From Microbacteriaceae bacterium (GTDB lineage Bacteria; Actinomycetota; Actinomycetes; Actinomycetales; Microbacteriaceae), in NCBI GenBank assembly GCA_947447385.1, contig CANFKN010000070.1, forward strand, positions 1-6,679: 6,679 bases of DNA, read 5' to 3'. Below, in pieces: positions 1 through 6,562 of the stretch; the stretch's first letter is position 1, and each line of letters opens with the position of its first letter. The notes under the pieces are model-generated. The model ran no database searches and was not told the DNA's origin. It saw only the letters and a program-made list of their open reading frames with translations. The position numbers and the translations under genes were made by a program.

Positions 1-814
1 TCTGAAGTGCAGTAACAGCATTCACAGTGCCGTGCATGCCCGGCATGCCCAAGTTTTGGTGGTGGCTGTCAGGAAAAGCGCCGCGAGCCATCAGAGTGGT
101 CACAACCGGTGCACCGATGATTTCAGCGAGCTTTAGTAGCTCACGGCTAGCGCCGGCACGAATAATGCCACCGCCAACATAGAGCACAGGGCGCTTGGCT
201 TCACTGATCATCTGAGCTGCTGCCTGAATCTGCTTGCCGTGAGGCTTTGAAACTGGCTTATAACCAGGCAGGTCAACTTTTGGTGGCCAAATGAACGGCA
301 CCTTCGCGTTCTGGGCGTCTTTGGTGATGTCAACCAAAACCGGGCCAGGGCGGCCAGTTGTGGCGATTAAGTAGGCAGCGGCAAGGGTCTCAGGAATATC
401 TTCAGCCTTAGTCACCAAGAAACTGTGCTTAGTGATTGGCATGGTGATGCCCACGATGTCGGCCTCTTGAAAAGCGTCGGTGCCGATTAGGTGGCTGCCG
501 ACCTGGCCGGTGATGGCAAGTAGTGGCACGCTATCCATGTGCGCATCTGCAATGGCAGTCACAAGGTTGGTGGCACCAGGGCCTGAGGTTGCAATGCAAA
601 CACCCAAGCGGCCCGAAGCCGACGCATAACCTTCAGCAGCGTGACCAGCACCCTGCTCGTGACGAACCAAAATGTGGCGAAGCTTGGTTGAATCCATCAG
701 CGGGTCGTAGGTAGGCAAAATTGCGCCACCAGGCAAACCAAAGATGTGTTCAACGCCAAGCAACTCAAGGCTGCGCACAATCGCGGCAGCGCCAGTGAGA
801 ATTTCTGTTGACAT
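1..814 (-). CDS. ilvB: Acetolactate synthase large subunit, 3' end beyond the window
   Basis: Thiamine-diphosphate enzyme (acetohydroxyacid synthase) that condenses two pyruvates to 2-acetolactate, or pyruvate with 2-oxobutyrate, as the first common step of branched-chain amino acid synthesis. 271 codons are present, roughly the N-terminal 45% of a usual ~600-residue protein. Visible are the FGLPGGAILP segment near residues 25-34, the ThDP-activating glutamate E53 in RHEQGAGHAAEGYA, the TSGPGATNLVT turn, and the ITGQV segment, all typical of the pyrimidine-binding domain. The middle domain follows with GRPGPVLVDITKD and YVGGGI. The ATG at 814 is chosen because a GAGGA Shine-Dalgarno-like stretch lies a few bases upstream and the protein starts where the family starts. 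It lies 57 nt downstream of ilvD on the same strand, so co-transcription is likely. An ilvN small subunit would be expected farther left, outside the window. The FAD-binding region and C-terminal ThDP domain cannot be assessed. Confidence 0.96.
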   Translation of the reverse strand, partial: MSTEILTGAAAIVRSLELLGVEHIFGLPGGAILPTYDPLMDSTKLRHILVRHEQGAGHAAEGYASASGRLGVCIATSGPGATNLVTAIADAHMDSVPLLAITGQVGSHLIGTDAFQEADIVGITMPITKHSFLVTKAEDIPETLAAAYLIATTGRPGPVLVDITKDAQNAKVPFIWPPKVDLPGYKPVSKPHGKQIQAAAQMISEAKRPVLYVGGGIIRAGASRELLKLAEIIGAPVVTTLMARGAFPDSHHQNLGMPGMHGTVNAVTALQ

Positions 815-871
815 TAGTCCTCGTTAATTAGCGAATCAAAAATAAAAGGCTGAGCTTTTGGTGATTGCGAA
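815..871 (-). other. ilvD-ilvB intergenic spacer with ilvB ribosome binding site
   Basis: AT-rich 57-nt spacer between two genes on the minus strand. Nearest ilvB it carries GAGGA about 4-5 nt before the ATG, a plausible ribosome binding site. Farther upstream on the minus strand is a weak inverted repeat, AAAAG / CTTTT with a 6-nt loop, followed by ATTTTTG. The stem has only one G-C pair, so it is a poor intrinsic terminator. At most it could be a processing or partial attenuation site. There is no room for a classical leader-peptide attenuator. Confidence 0.4.
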
Positions 872-2563
872 TTAGCCGGTGTAGGCGCCCGTTGCTGCTG
901 AGTGCACTAGCTTCGAATACTTCGCGAGAACACCGCGGGTGTAGCGCGGCGGCAGCGACTGCCAAGTTGCTTTGCGGGCAGTCAACTCTTCTGGCTCAAC
1001 GAGTAGTTCGAGCGAACGAGCTGCGATATCGACTCGAATCAAGTCTCCATCGCGCACCAGAGCAATTGGTCCACCTTCGGTGGCCTCTGGAGCAATGTGG
1101 CCGATGCACAGGCCGGTTGTGCCGCCTGAGAATCGTCCGTCAGTCAAGAGTAATACATCTTTGCCCAAACCTGCACCCTTAATTGCGCCGGTGATGGCAA
1201 GCATTTCGCGCATGCCAGGGCCACCCTTAGGGCCTTCATAACGAATCACGACAACGTCGCCCGCGTTAATCTTGCCTTCAGTCAGTGCGTCCATCGCTGC
1301 GCGCTCACGCTCGAACACGCGAGCTGGGCCGGTGAAGCTTTCTAGGTCGAAACCTGCGGTCTTAACAACTGCGCCCTCAGGAGCCATGCTGCCGTGCAAA
1401 ATCGCAATGCCACCGGTCTTGTGAATCGGGTTGTTTAGAGCGCGAATGATCTTGCCGTCTGGGTCAGGCGGGTTGATGCCAGCCAAGTTCTCGGCAACAG
1501 TCTTGCCGGTCACGGTAAGTGCGTCGCCGTGAAGAAGGCCTGCGTCGAGCAGAGCCTTCATAACAACTGGCACGCCACCAACACGGTCAACATCGGCCAT
1601 AACGTACTGGCCAAAAGGCTTTAGGTCGCCAAGGTGTGGCACCTTGTCGGCAATGCGGTTGAAGTCGGCCAAGGTTAGGTCAACTTCGGCTTCGCGAGCG
1701 ATTGCCAAGAGGTGAAGCACGGCGTTGGTTGAACCACCAAATGCCATGGTCACAGCAATTGCGTTTTCGAAAGCCTTTTTGGTCAAAATGTCGCGAGCGG
1801 TGATGCCGAGGCGAAGAAGGTTAACCACTGCCTCACCCGAGCGGTGAGCCCAGTTGTCGCGGCGGCGGTCAGCCGACGGTGGTGACGCTGAGCCAGGCAG
1901 GCTCATGCCCAAAGCTTCGGCAGCGCTAGCCATGGTGTTTGCGGTGTACATGCCGCCACAAGCACCTTCGCCAGGGCAAATTGCCTTTTCGATGCGGTCT
2001 AGATCTTCGGCAGACATTTTGCCTGCCTTGCATGCGCCAATGGCTTCGAAAGCGTCAATAATGGTGACTTGCTTTTCGGTGCCGTCTTCGAGACGCACCC
2101 ATCCTGGCGCAATTGAGCCAGCATAAAGAAACACTGATGCAAGGTCGAGGCGAGCTGCCGCCATCAACATGCCTGGTAGTGATTTGTCGCAACCGGCGAG
2201 CAGCACTGAACCGTCGAGGCGCTCAGCCTGCATAACGGTCTCAACTGAGTCGGCAATAACCTCGCGCGAAACTAGCGAGAAGTGCATGCCTTCGTGGCCC
2301 ATTGAAATGCCGTCAGAAACCGAGATGGTTCCGAACTCAAGCGGGTAGCCACCACCCTGGTGAACACCCTCTTTGGCGGCCTGCGCGAGGCGGTCAAGTG
2401 AGAGGTTGCAAGGGGTTACTTCGTTCCACGAGCTGGCGACACCAATTTGTGGTTTCACCCAGTCTTCGTCGCCCATGCCGACCGCGCGCAACATTCCGCG
2501 GCTGGCTGCTTTTTCGATTCCATCGGTTACATCGCGACTGCGAGGTTTCATATCAGCTGACAT
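872..2563 (-). CDS. ilvD: Dihydroxy-acid dehydratase
   Basis: Iron-sulfur dehydratase of 563 residues that converts 2,3-dihydroxy-isovalerate and 2,3-dihydroxy-3-methylvalerate to the 2-oxo acids that precede valine/leucine and isoleucine. The family pattern is complete: RSRDVTDG at the N-terminus, C52 in EVTPCN, C125 in LAGCDKSLPG (with the Mg-binding D126 and carbamylatable K127), and C202 in GEGACGGMYTANTM. Then come GGSTN at 276-280 and the C-terminal DGRFSGGTTG (475-484), whose S479 matches the proposed catalytic serine. Three Cys ligands at this spacing and a length near 560 fit the [2Fe-2S] subgroup found in actinobacteria and plants, although cluster type cannot be proven from sequence. 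The ATG at 2563 is preferred over the in-frame ATG at 2551 because a TAGACT element sits 7 nt before it. The gene is intact, is followed by ilvB, and is divergent from corA. Confidence 0.97.
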   Translation of the reverse strand: MSADMKPRSRDVTDGIEKAASRGMLRAVGMGDEDWVKPQIGVASSWNEVTPCNLSLDRLAQAAKEGVHQGGGYPLEFGTISVSDGISMGHEGMHFSLVSREVIADSVETVMQAERLDGSVLLAGCDKSLPGMLMAAARLDLASVFLYAGSIAPGWVRLEDGTEKQVTIIDAFEAIGACKAGKMSAEDLDRIEKAICPGEGACGGMYTANTMASAAEALGMSLPGSASPPSADRRRDNWAHRSGEAVVNLLRLGITARDILTKKAFENAIAVTMAFGGSTNAVLHLLAIAREAEVDLTLADFNRIADKVPHLGDLKPFGQYVMADVDRVGGVPVVMKALLDAGLLHGDALTVTGKTVAENLAGINPPDPDGKIIRALNNPIHKTGGIAILHGSMAPEGAVVKTAGFDLESFTGPARVFERERAAMDALTEGKINAGDVVVIRYEGPKGGPGMREMLAITGAIKGAGLGKDVLLLTDGRFSGGTTGLCIGHIAPEATEGGPIALVRDGDLIRVDIAARSLELLVEPEELTARKATWQSLPPRYTRGVLAKYSKLVHSAATGAYTG

Positions 2564-2570
2564 GTCTTTA

Positions 2571-2576
2571 AGTCTA
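2571..2576 (-). promoter_or_regulatory. Candidate -10 element for leaderless ilvD transcript
   Basis: Reading the minus strand, TAGACT fits the TANNNT -10 pattern and ends 7 nt before the ilvD ATG, the distance expected if transcription begins at the A of the start codon. No good Shine-Dalgarno sequence precedes the ATG (only AAAGA, very close to it), which agrees with a leaderless message. No convincing -35 hexamer is seen 16-18 nt upstream. Actinobacteria use leaderless mRNAs widely; the assignment here is inference. Confidence 0.45.
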
Positions 2577-2618
2577 AACCTTTGGCGGGCTTCTAAACGG
2601 TTGACCTGGGTTTCACTT

Positions 2619-2624
2619 TATGAT
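2619..2624 (+). promoter_or_regulatory. Candidate -10 element for leaderless corA-crt transcript
   Basis: TATGAT differs from the TATAAT consensus at one base and is separated from the corA ATG by 6 nt (GAGAGC), which would place the transcription start on or next to the start codon. GAGAG could be mistaken for a ribosome binding site, but only 1 nt separates it from the ATG, too close to work normally. A TTGACC at 2601-2606 resembles a -35 box, but the spacing to TATGAT is only 12 nt, so it probably is not paired with it. This may be the promoter for the whole corA-crt gene run. Confidence 0.5.
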
Positions 2625-2630
2625 GAGAGC

Positions 2631-3602
2631 ATGCTGCGCAGCCGACTTTATCGCAACTCAACCTTGGTTGAGAGCGATTTTGCGCTCGACCGGCTGCCCG
2701 AACTGAAAGCGGCCGTTGACTCATTTTTTTGGATCGACCTCGTTGACCCGAGCGAGCACGATCTGCGTTTTATTGCTGCTGAGCTAAACCTCAACGAGCT
2801 CGCTGTCGAAGACGCTTTTCGAGGTCGCCAGCGCCCCAAGCTTGAGCACTATGACACCCACTTTTTTATCAACGCCTATTCGGCAAAGTTCGACCACGAA
2901 ACGCTAAAACTGGTCACCGATGAAATCGCGATTTTCGTCACGTCCAATGCTCTCATCACAGTGCGCGACGATGAAGGCTTTGACATTAACCAACTTTTAA
3001 AGCGGTGGGATGACAGCGTCTCACTCACCGAAGGTCGCGTAGCTTTTTTGCTTTGGGGCTTGCTCGACATAATCGTCGATGGCTATTTCGAAGTCGTTGA
3101 GACACTTGACGGCGAGCTTGAAGAACTCGAAGACCTGATGTTTGCCGAAACCCGACTTGACCGCGTGATTCAACGCAAGTCATACGACCTGCGTAAGGCG
3201 CTGGTTTTGCTGCGTCGCATCGCAGTGCCGATGCGCGAAGTTTTGAACCCAATCGTCAAGCGCGACGTGCAGGTTATTGGCCCCTCGATGTATGCCTATT
3301 TTCAAGACATTTATGACCACGTGATGCGCGTTGCCGACTGGACGGATTCTTTGAGAGACCTAGTGACGACGCTGCTCGAAACTAACCTGACGATTCAAGG
3401 CAACCAGATGAACCTGATCATGAAGAAGGTCACCTCTTGGGCGGCCATCATCGCGGTGCCTACCGCGATCACCGGCTGGTTCGGTCAGAACATTCCCTAT
3501 TTGGGTTTCGGAAATATTTGGGGTTTGTGGATGTCAATCGGGTCAATCTTGGTTGTCTCTGGCATCTTGTATTTCGAATTCAAACGACGGGACTGGCTCT
3601 GA
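2631..3602 (+). CDS. corA: CorA-family magnesium/divalent cation transporter
   Basis: Inner-membrane channel-type transporter of 323 residues, a normal length for CorA, which forms pentamers and carries Mg2+ (sometimes Co2+ or Ni2+). The cytoplasmic N-terminal domain shows the WIDLVDPSEHDL start and the VEDAFRGRQRPKLEHYDTHFF segment (about 59-79) typical of the family. A long helical region follows at about 150-265. Two C-terminal membrane segments lie at about 267-284 and 296-316, ending in the positively charged tail FKRRDWL. The signature loop after the first membrane helix reads GWFGQNIPY, so the classical GMN is GQN at 285-287. The ATG at 2631 is chosen because the protein then begins where CorA proteins begin and TATGAT sits just upstream. 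The reading frame stays open another 86 codons upstream, but that stretch lies antisense to ilvD. The stop codon overlaps the crtB start by one base (TGATG), suggesting translational coupling. Ion specificity cannot be read from sequence. Confidence 0.9.
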   Translation: MLRSRLYRNSTLVESDFALDRLPELKAAVDSFFWIDLVDPSEHDLRFIAAELNLNELAVEDAFRGRQRPKLEHYDTHFFINAYSAKFDHETLKLVTDEIAIFVTSNALITVRDDEGFDINQLLKRWDDSVSLTEGRVAFLLWGLLDIIVDGYFEVVETLDGELEELEDLMFAETRLDRVIQRKSYDLRKALVLLRRIAVPMREVLNPIVKRDVQVIGPSMYAYFQDIYDHVMRVADWTDSLRDLVTTLLETNLTIQGNQMNLIMKKVTSWAAIIAVPTAITGWFGQNIPYLGFGNIWGLWMSIGSILVVSGILYFEFKRRDWL

Positions 3603-4495
3603 TGGCTGCGCAAAAACGCCCTGACGCGTCTAAGCGCCCGACGAGCATCGAACTTTATACCCTGGCCTCAGAGGCTGCGGCCAGCCAAGTCATTGCTGCC
3701 TATTCAACATCTTTTGGCTGGGCAACCAAGTTGCTGGGCCGTGAGTTTTGCCAGCCCGTTGAAAACATTTATGCGCTGGTGCGCGTTGCCGACGAGATCG
3801 TCGATGGCGCCGCAGCCGGGGCTGGCATTGCCGAGCCTGGGCAGCTGCTCGATGAACTTGAGGCCGAGACCTACCGCGCCATGAGCACCGGTTTTAGCGC
3901 AAACATTGTGGTGCACGCCTTTGCCCGCACAGCCCGAGAAGTTGGAATTGGTCGCGACCTAGTCGAGCCATTTTTCTTTTCGATGCGCCAAGACCTCACC
4001 GTGGTTGAACACGACCAAGCCAGCTTCGACCGTTATGTCTATGGTTCTGCCGAAGTTGTTGGCCTGATGTGCCTAAAAGTTTTTGTTTTCGGTCGAAACT
4101 ACACCGAGGCTGAATCGGCCACCTTGGTCGAAGGTGCTCGCGCTCTCGGTGCAGCTTTTCAAGAGGTTAACTTTTTGCGCGATCTTGCATCTGACTTCAA
4201 GGCTCTTGGCCGTTCATACTTTCCGGGTGTCAACGCCGCGAACTTCGACGAGGCCACCAAGTCTCGCCTGGTTGGCAATATCGAGACTGATCTCGGCACG
4301 GCCCGCGCGAGTCTGGCGCTATTGCCAAAGCGCCCACGCCAAGCAGTTGCAGCCGCCCTTGGTCTTTTTGCAGAACTCAATCGCCGCATCGCCCGCACGC
4401 CGGCTAGCACTCTAATTGAGGCGAGAATCCGCGTGCCAAACCATGTAAAACTTTTGATTTTGGTTCACGCCATTTTCATGCCAAAGACGCTCTAG
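3602..4495 (+). CDS. crtB: Phytoene synthase (squalene/phytoene synthase family)
   Basis: Joins two geranylgeranyl diphosphates head-to-head into 15-cis-phytoene, the first committed carotenoid step. The 297-residue protein is close to the usual bacterial length of about 300. It shows the STSF entry motif (35-38), the first aspartate-rich site DEIVD (64-68) in ALVRVADEIVDG, YVYGSAEVVGLMC (145-157), and the second aspartate site DLASD (194-198) in QEVNFLRDLASDF, followed by LGRSYFPG. The two DxxxD sites bind the Mg2+-diphosphate of the substrates. The second usually ends in ED (as in DVGED), but both aspartates are kept. No membrane helix is evident; the family is membrane-associated. The ATG overlaps the corA stop by one base, with only a weak GGGA upstream. 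A frame extending 55 codons upstream inside corA is not used because it lacks family homology. The gene lies 10 nt before crtI. Squalene synthase is a poorer alternative given the neighbours. Confidence 0.94.
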   Translation: MAAQKRPDASKRPTSIELYTLASEAAASQVIAAYSTSFGWATKLLGREFCQPVENIYALVRVADEIVDGAAAGAGIAEPGQLLDELEAETYRAMSTGFSANIVVHAFARTAREVGIGRDLVEPFFFSMRQDLTVVEHDQASFDRYVYGSAEVVGLMCLKVFVFGRNYTEAESATLVEGARALGAAFQEVNFLRDLASDFKALGRSYFPGVNAANFDEATKSRLVGNIETDLGTARASLALLPKRPRQAVAAALGLFAELNRRIARTPASTLIEARIRVPNHVKLLILVHAIFMPKTL

Positions 4496-4499
4496 AAAG
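4494..4499 (+). promoter_or_regulatory. Ribosome binding site deciding the crtI start
   Basis: AGAAAG lies 6 nt before the ATG at 4506 and overlaps the crtB stop codon. It is a weak purine-rich match to the Shine-Dalgarno sequence, but its spacing supports the ATG over the TTG at 4500, which would begin directly after it. The overlap also fits coupled translation of crtB and crtI. Confidence 0.5.
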
Positions 4500-4505
4500 T
4501 TGATT

Positions 4506-6239
4506 ATGAACGACAAACCCTTAGAAGCCATCGTCGTTGGCGGCGGAATCTCAGGCCTTGCCACAGCTGCCCTGCTTGCCAAAGCTGGCATGAAGGTCAA
4601 ACTTTTTGAAGCGCGCGAGCAAGTTGGCGGCCGAGCCTACATTTGGCAAAAAGATGGCTTCAAGTTCGACATGGGTCCGTCGTGGTACCTAATGCCTGAC
4701 GCGTTCGACCAGTTCTTCAAGTTAATGGGCACCACCGCCGATGCCGAGCTTGAACTTGTGCGTCTTGACCCTGCCTACCAAACTCGAAACGAAGGTTTTG
4801 CCGAGCCAATCACGATTTGGCAAGACCTTGCAAAAAACTTCGAAACTTTTGAGGCGATTGAGCCTGGCAGCGCTAAAAAGTTGCGCAAATATCTTGACTC
4901 GGCTGCCGACACCTACCGCCTTTCGATCGAACACTTTCTCTACACAAACTTCAAAGACACTCGCAGTTTCACCAACCCTGAGGTAATCAAGCGTGCGCCA
5001 AACTTTGTGCGTCACCTGCTGAGTTCGCTCGACTCGTTTGCCGCCAAGCACGTGCGCGATGCTCGCCTGCGCAAGATCTTGAATTTTCCTGCAGTCTTTC
5101 TGGGGGCATCGCCCTATGACACCCCGAGCATGTATCACCTGATGACGCACGTTGACATGGAGGTCGGCGTTTTCTACCCGATGGGTGGTTTCTATACCAT
5201 CATCGAAGCCATCGAGCGCATCGCGCTTCGTCACGGCGTAGAGATTCACACGAACTCGCCTGTTAGCAAAATCACGACAGATGGCACCAGCAGCACCGAC
5301 ACCTCAAGTGACAGCGGTCGCAAGTCAGGTGCTTCGGGCAAGCCGCGCGCGACCGGCGTGCAGGTTGGTTCGGTTCACCACAAGGCTGACCTCGTCGTTG
5401 CCACAGCAGATCTGCACCACGTCGAAACCCAGCTTCTCGACACCAAGGTTCAGAGCATGCCCGAGAAGTTCTGGGCGTCGAAAACCCCTGGCCCATCGGC
5501 ACTTTTGTTGCTGTTGGGCGTAAAGGGCAAGTTGCCACAGCTTGACCACCACACCTTGCTTTACACCGACGACTGGAAGGCAAACTTTGACGAGGTCTTT
5601 CACAAGGCCGACGGCAAGCGCCAAGTGCCAGACCCAGCATCGCTCTACATTTGCGCGCCGAGTGTCACCGACCCGAGCGTTGCGCCGGCCGACCACGAAA
5701 ACCTGTTCGTGCTCGTGCCAATCGCAGCAGACACCAGCATTGGCCACGGCGGCGAAAACGGCGCTGGCGATGCAAAGCTCGAGGCGGCAGCTGACCGCGT
5801 GATTGAGCAAATTGCAAAGTGGTGCGAAATCGATGACCTAGCCGAGCGAATCGTCACCCGTCGCATCGTTGGCCCAGCCGATTTCGCCGACGACCTAAAC
5901 GCGTGGTCGGGCACAGCTCTTGGCATGGCTCACACTTTGCAGCAAAGCGCCTTCTTTAGACCAAAGAACTACAGCACCAAAGTTGACGGTCTTTTCTATG
6001 CCGGTCACAACACCCTGCCAGGCATCGGCCTGCCAATGTGTTTGATTAGCGCCGAGTTGGTTTTGAAACACCTCACCAACGACCGCACCGCAGGGCCAAC
6101 CCCTAACGAGATTCAGCCGTTGCCCCGCGAGGCTTGGGTTGGGCTGAAAACTGGTTCAGGTTCTAACTCTCAATCGGGCTCGACAGGCAGTGCCTCGGGT
6201 GACACCTCGGGCGATGACTTGTTGTTGATGGGTCTCTAA
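4506..6239 (+). CDS. crtI: Phytoene desaturase (CrtI-type)
   Basis: FAD-dependent amine-oxidase-fold enzyme that introduces double bonds into phytoene, normally four steps to all-trans-lycopene in bacteria with a single CrtI. The N-terminal dinucleotide-binding fold is clear: IVVGGGISGLATA (9-21) with the GxGxxG glycines at 12, 14 and 17, acidic E35 in LFEAREQVGGRA, then FDMGPSWYLMP (55-64). The C-terminal FAD signature GLFYAGHNTLPGIGLPMCL is at about 495-513. At 577 residues it is longer than the usual 490-520. The excess is a Ser/Thr/Gly-rich insert at about 259-280, between the two strands that normally read SPVSKI...ATGV, and a Ser/Gly-rich acidic tail at about 549-577. The ATG at 4506 is preferred to an in-frame TTG at 4500 because of its upstream AGAAAG spacing. 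It sits between crtB and the cyclase genes with short gaps. The number of desaturation steps is inferred. Confidence 0.95.
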   Translation: MNDKPLEAIVVGGGISGLATAALLAKAGMKVKLFEAREQVGGRAYIWQKDGFKFDMGPSWYLMPDAFDQFFKLMGTTADAELELVRLDPAYQTRNEGFAEPITIWQDLAKNFETFEAIEPGSAKKLRKYLDSAADTYRLSIEHFLYTNFKDTRSFTNPEVIKRAPNFVRHLLSSLDSFAAKHVRDARLRKILNFPAVFLGASPYDTPSMYHLMTHVDMEVGVFYPMGGFYTIIEAIERIALRHGVEIHTNSPVSKITTDGTSSTDTSSDSGRKSGASGKPRATGVQVGSVHHKADLVVATADLHHVETQLLDTKVQSMPEKFWASKTPGPSALLLLLGVKGKLPQLDHHTLLYTDDWKANFDEVFHKADGKRQVPDPASLYICAPSVTDPSVAPADHENLFVLVPIAADTSIGHGGENGAGDAKLEAAADRVIEQIAKWCEIDDLAERIVTRRIVGPADFADDLNAWSGTALGMAHTLQQSAFFRPKNYSTKVDGLFYAGHNTLPGIGLPMCLISAELVLKHLTNDRTAGPTPNEIQPLPREAWVGLKTGSGSNSQSGSTGSASGDTSGDDLLLMGL

Positions 6240-6244
6240 GGCTC

Positions 6245-6562
6245 ATGTCGTTCGTGTATCTCGCCCTGTTGCTCCTCAGCGAGCTCGGCGTGTGCTTGCT
6301 CGACTTTAGATTCAAGTTGGCACTTGGCCACAGCCTCAGCGCTGGCCTTCGCGCACTCGGTGTGGGCGTCGCCTTCTTTTTGCTGTGGGACGTCGCCGGC
6401 ATCAACTCGGGTATCTTCTTTGAAGGAGCGCCCGAGCTTTTGGTGGGCATAAACCTCGCCCCTGAGTTGCCTATTGAAGAGCTGTTCTTTTTGCTGCTGC
6501 TTTGCCACAGCGCACTCTTTCTTTTTGCAGCCATTTCGCGTTGGGTGGCAAAGCGCCGATGA
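6245..6562 (+). CDS. crtYc: Heterodimeric lycopene cyclase, first subunit
   Basis: Small hydrophobic membrane protein of 105 residues matching one half of the split carotenoid cyclase of actinobacteria and the lycopene-cyclase domain of fungal CarRP/archaeal CrtY. Evidence is an N-terminal membrane segment (about 2-20), a second at about 33-50 ending in FFLLWD, the following GINSGIFF, and the LAPELPIEELFFLLLL stretch at about 71-86. The PxEE (76-79) is the family hallmark and is thought to take part in cyclisation. A basic tail, SRWVAKRR, ends the protein. It begins 5 nt after crtI with a weak TAAGG upstream, and its stop overlaps the next start as ATGA, as in crtYc/Yd, crtYe/Yf and crtYg/Yh pairs. 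The name crtYc is used generically: whether the pair makes beta-carotene (Yc/Yd) or a cyclic C50 carotenoid (Ye/Yf, Yg/Yh) cannot be told here. Confidence 0.88.
   Translation: MSFVYLALLLLSELGVCLLDFRFKLALGHSLSAGLRALGVGVAFFLLWDVAGINSGIFFEGAPELLVGINLAPELPIEELFFLLLLCHSALFLFAAISRWVAKRR

Noticed and set aside
844..859. Possible rho-independent terminator or attenuator between ilvD and ilvB
   Set aside because: The stem is 5 bp with a single G-C pair and the T-run is interrupted; it is too weak to call, and ilvD and ilvB are expected to be co-transcribed.
2601..2606. TTGACC as a -35 box for corA
   Set aside because: It lies only 12 nt from the TATGAT -10 candidate, well short of the usual 16-18 nt.
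2373..2630. An 86-codon upstream extension of the corA reading frame
   Set aside because: It runs antisense through the conserved N-terminus of ilvD, lacks CorA similarity, and the ATG at 2631 has a promoter-like element at the right distance and gives a normal-length protein.
3437..3601. A 55-codon upstream extension of crtB
   Set aside because: It overlaps the membrane-helix coding part of corA in another frame and adds residues with no phytoene synthase character.
4500..4505. TTG start for crtI two codons before the ATG
   Set aside because: The AGAAAG site would then abut the start codon; the ATG at 4506 has proper spacing and is the stronger initiator.
4722..5810. Long open frames on the minus strand opposite crtI (up to 175 codons)
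   Set aside because: They mirror the codon bias of crtI, show no recognisable domain, and have unlikely composition with many Cys, Arg and His residues.
6163..6534. Minus-strand open frames opposite the crtI end and the first cyclase subunit
   Set aside because: Low-complexity Lys/Ser/Ala- or Glu/Gln-rich translations, as expected from the antisense of Leu/Phe-rich membrane protein codons.
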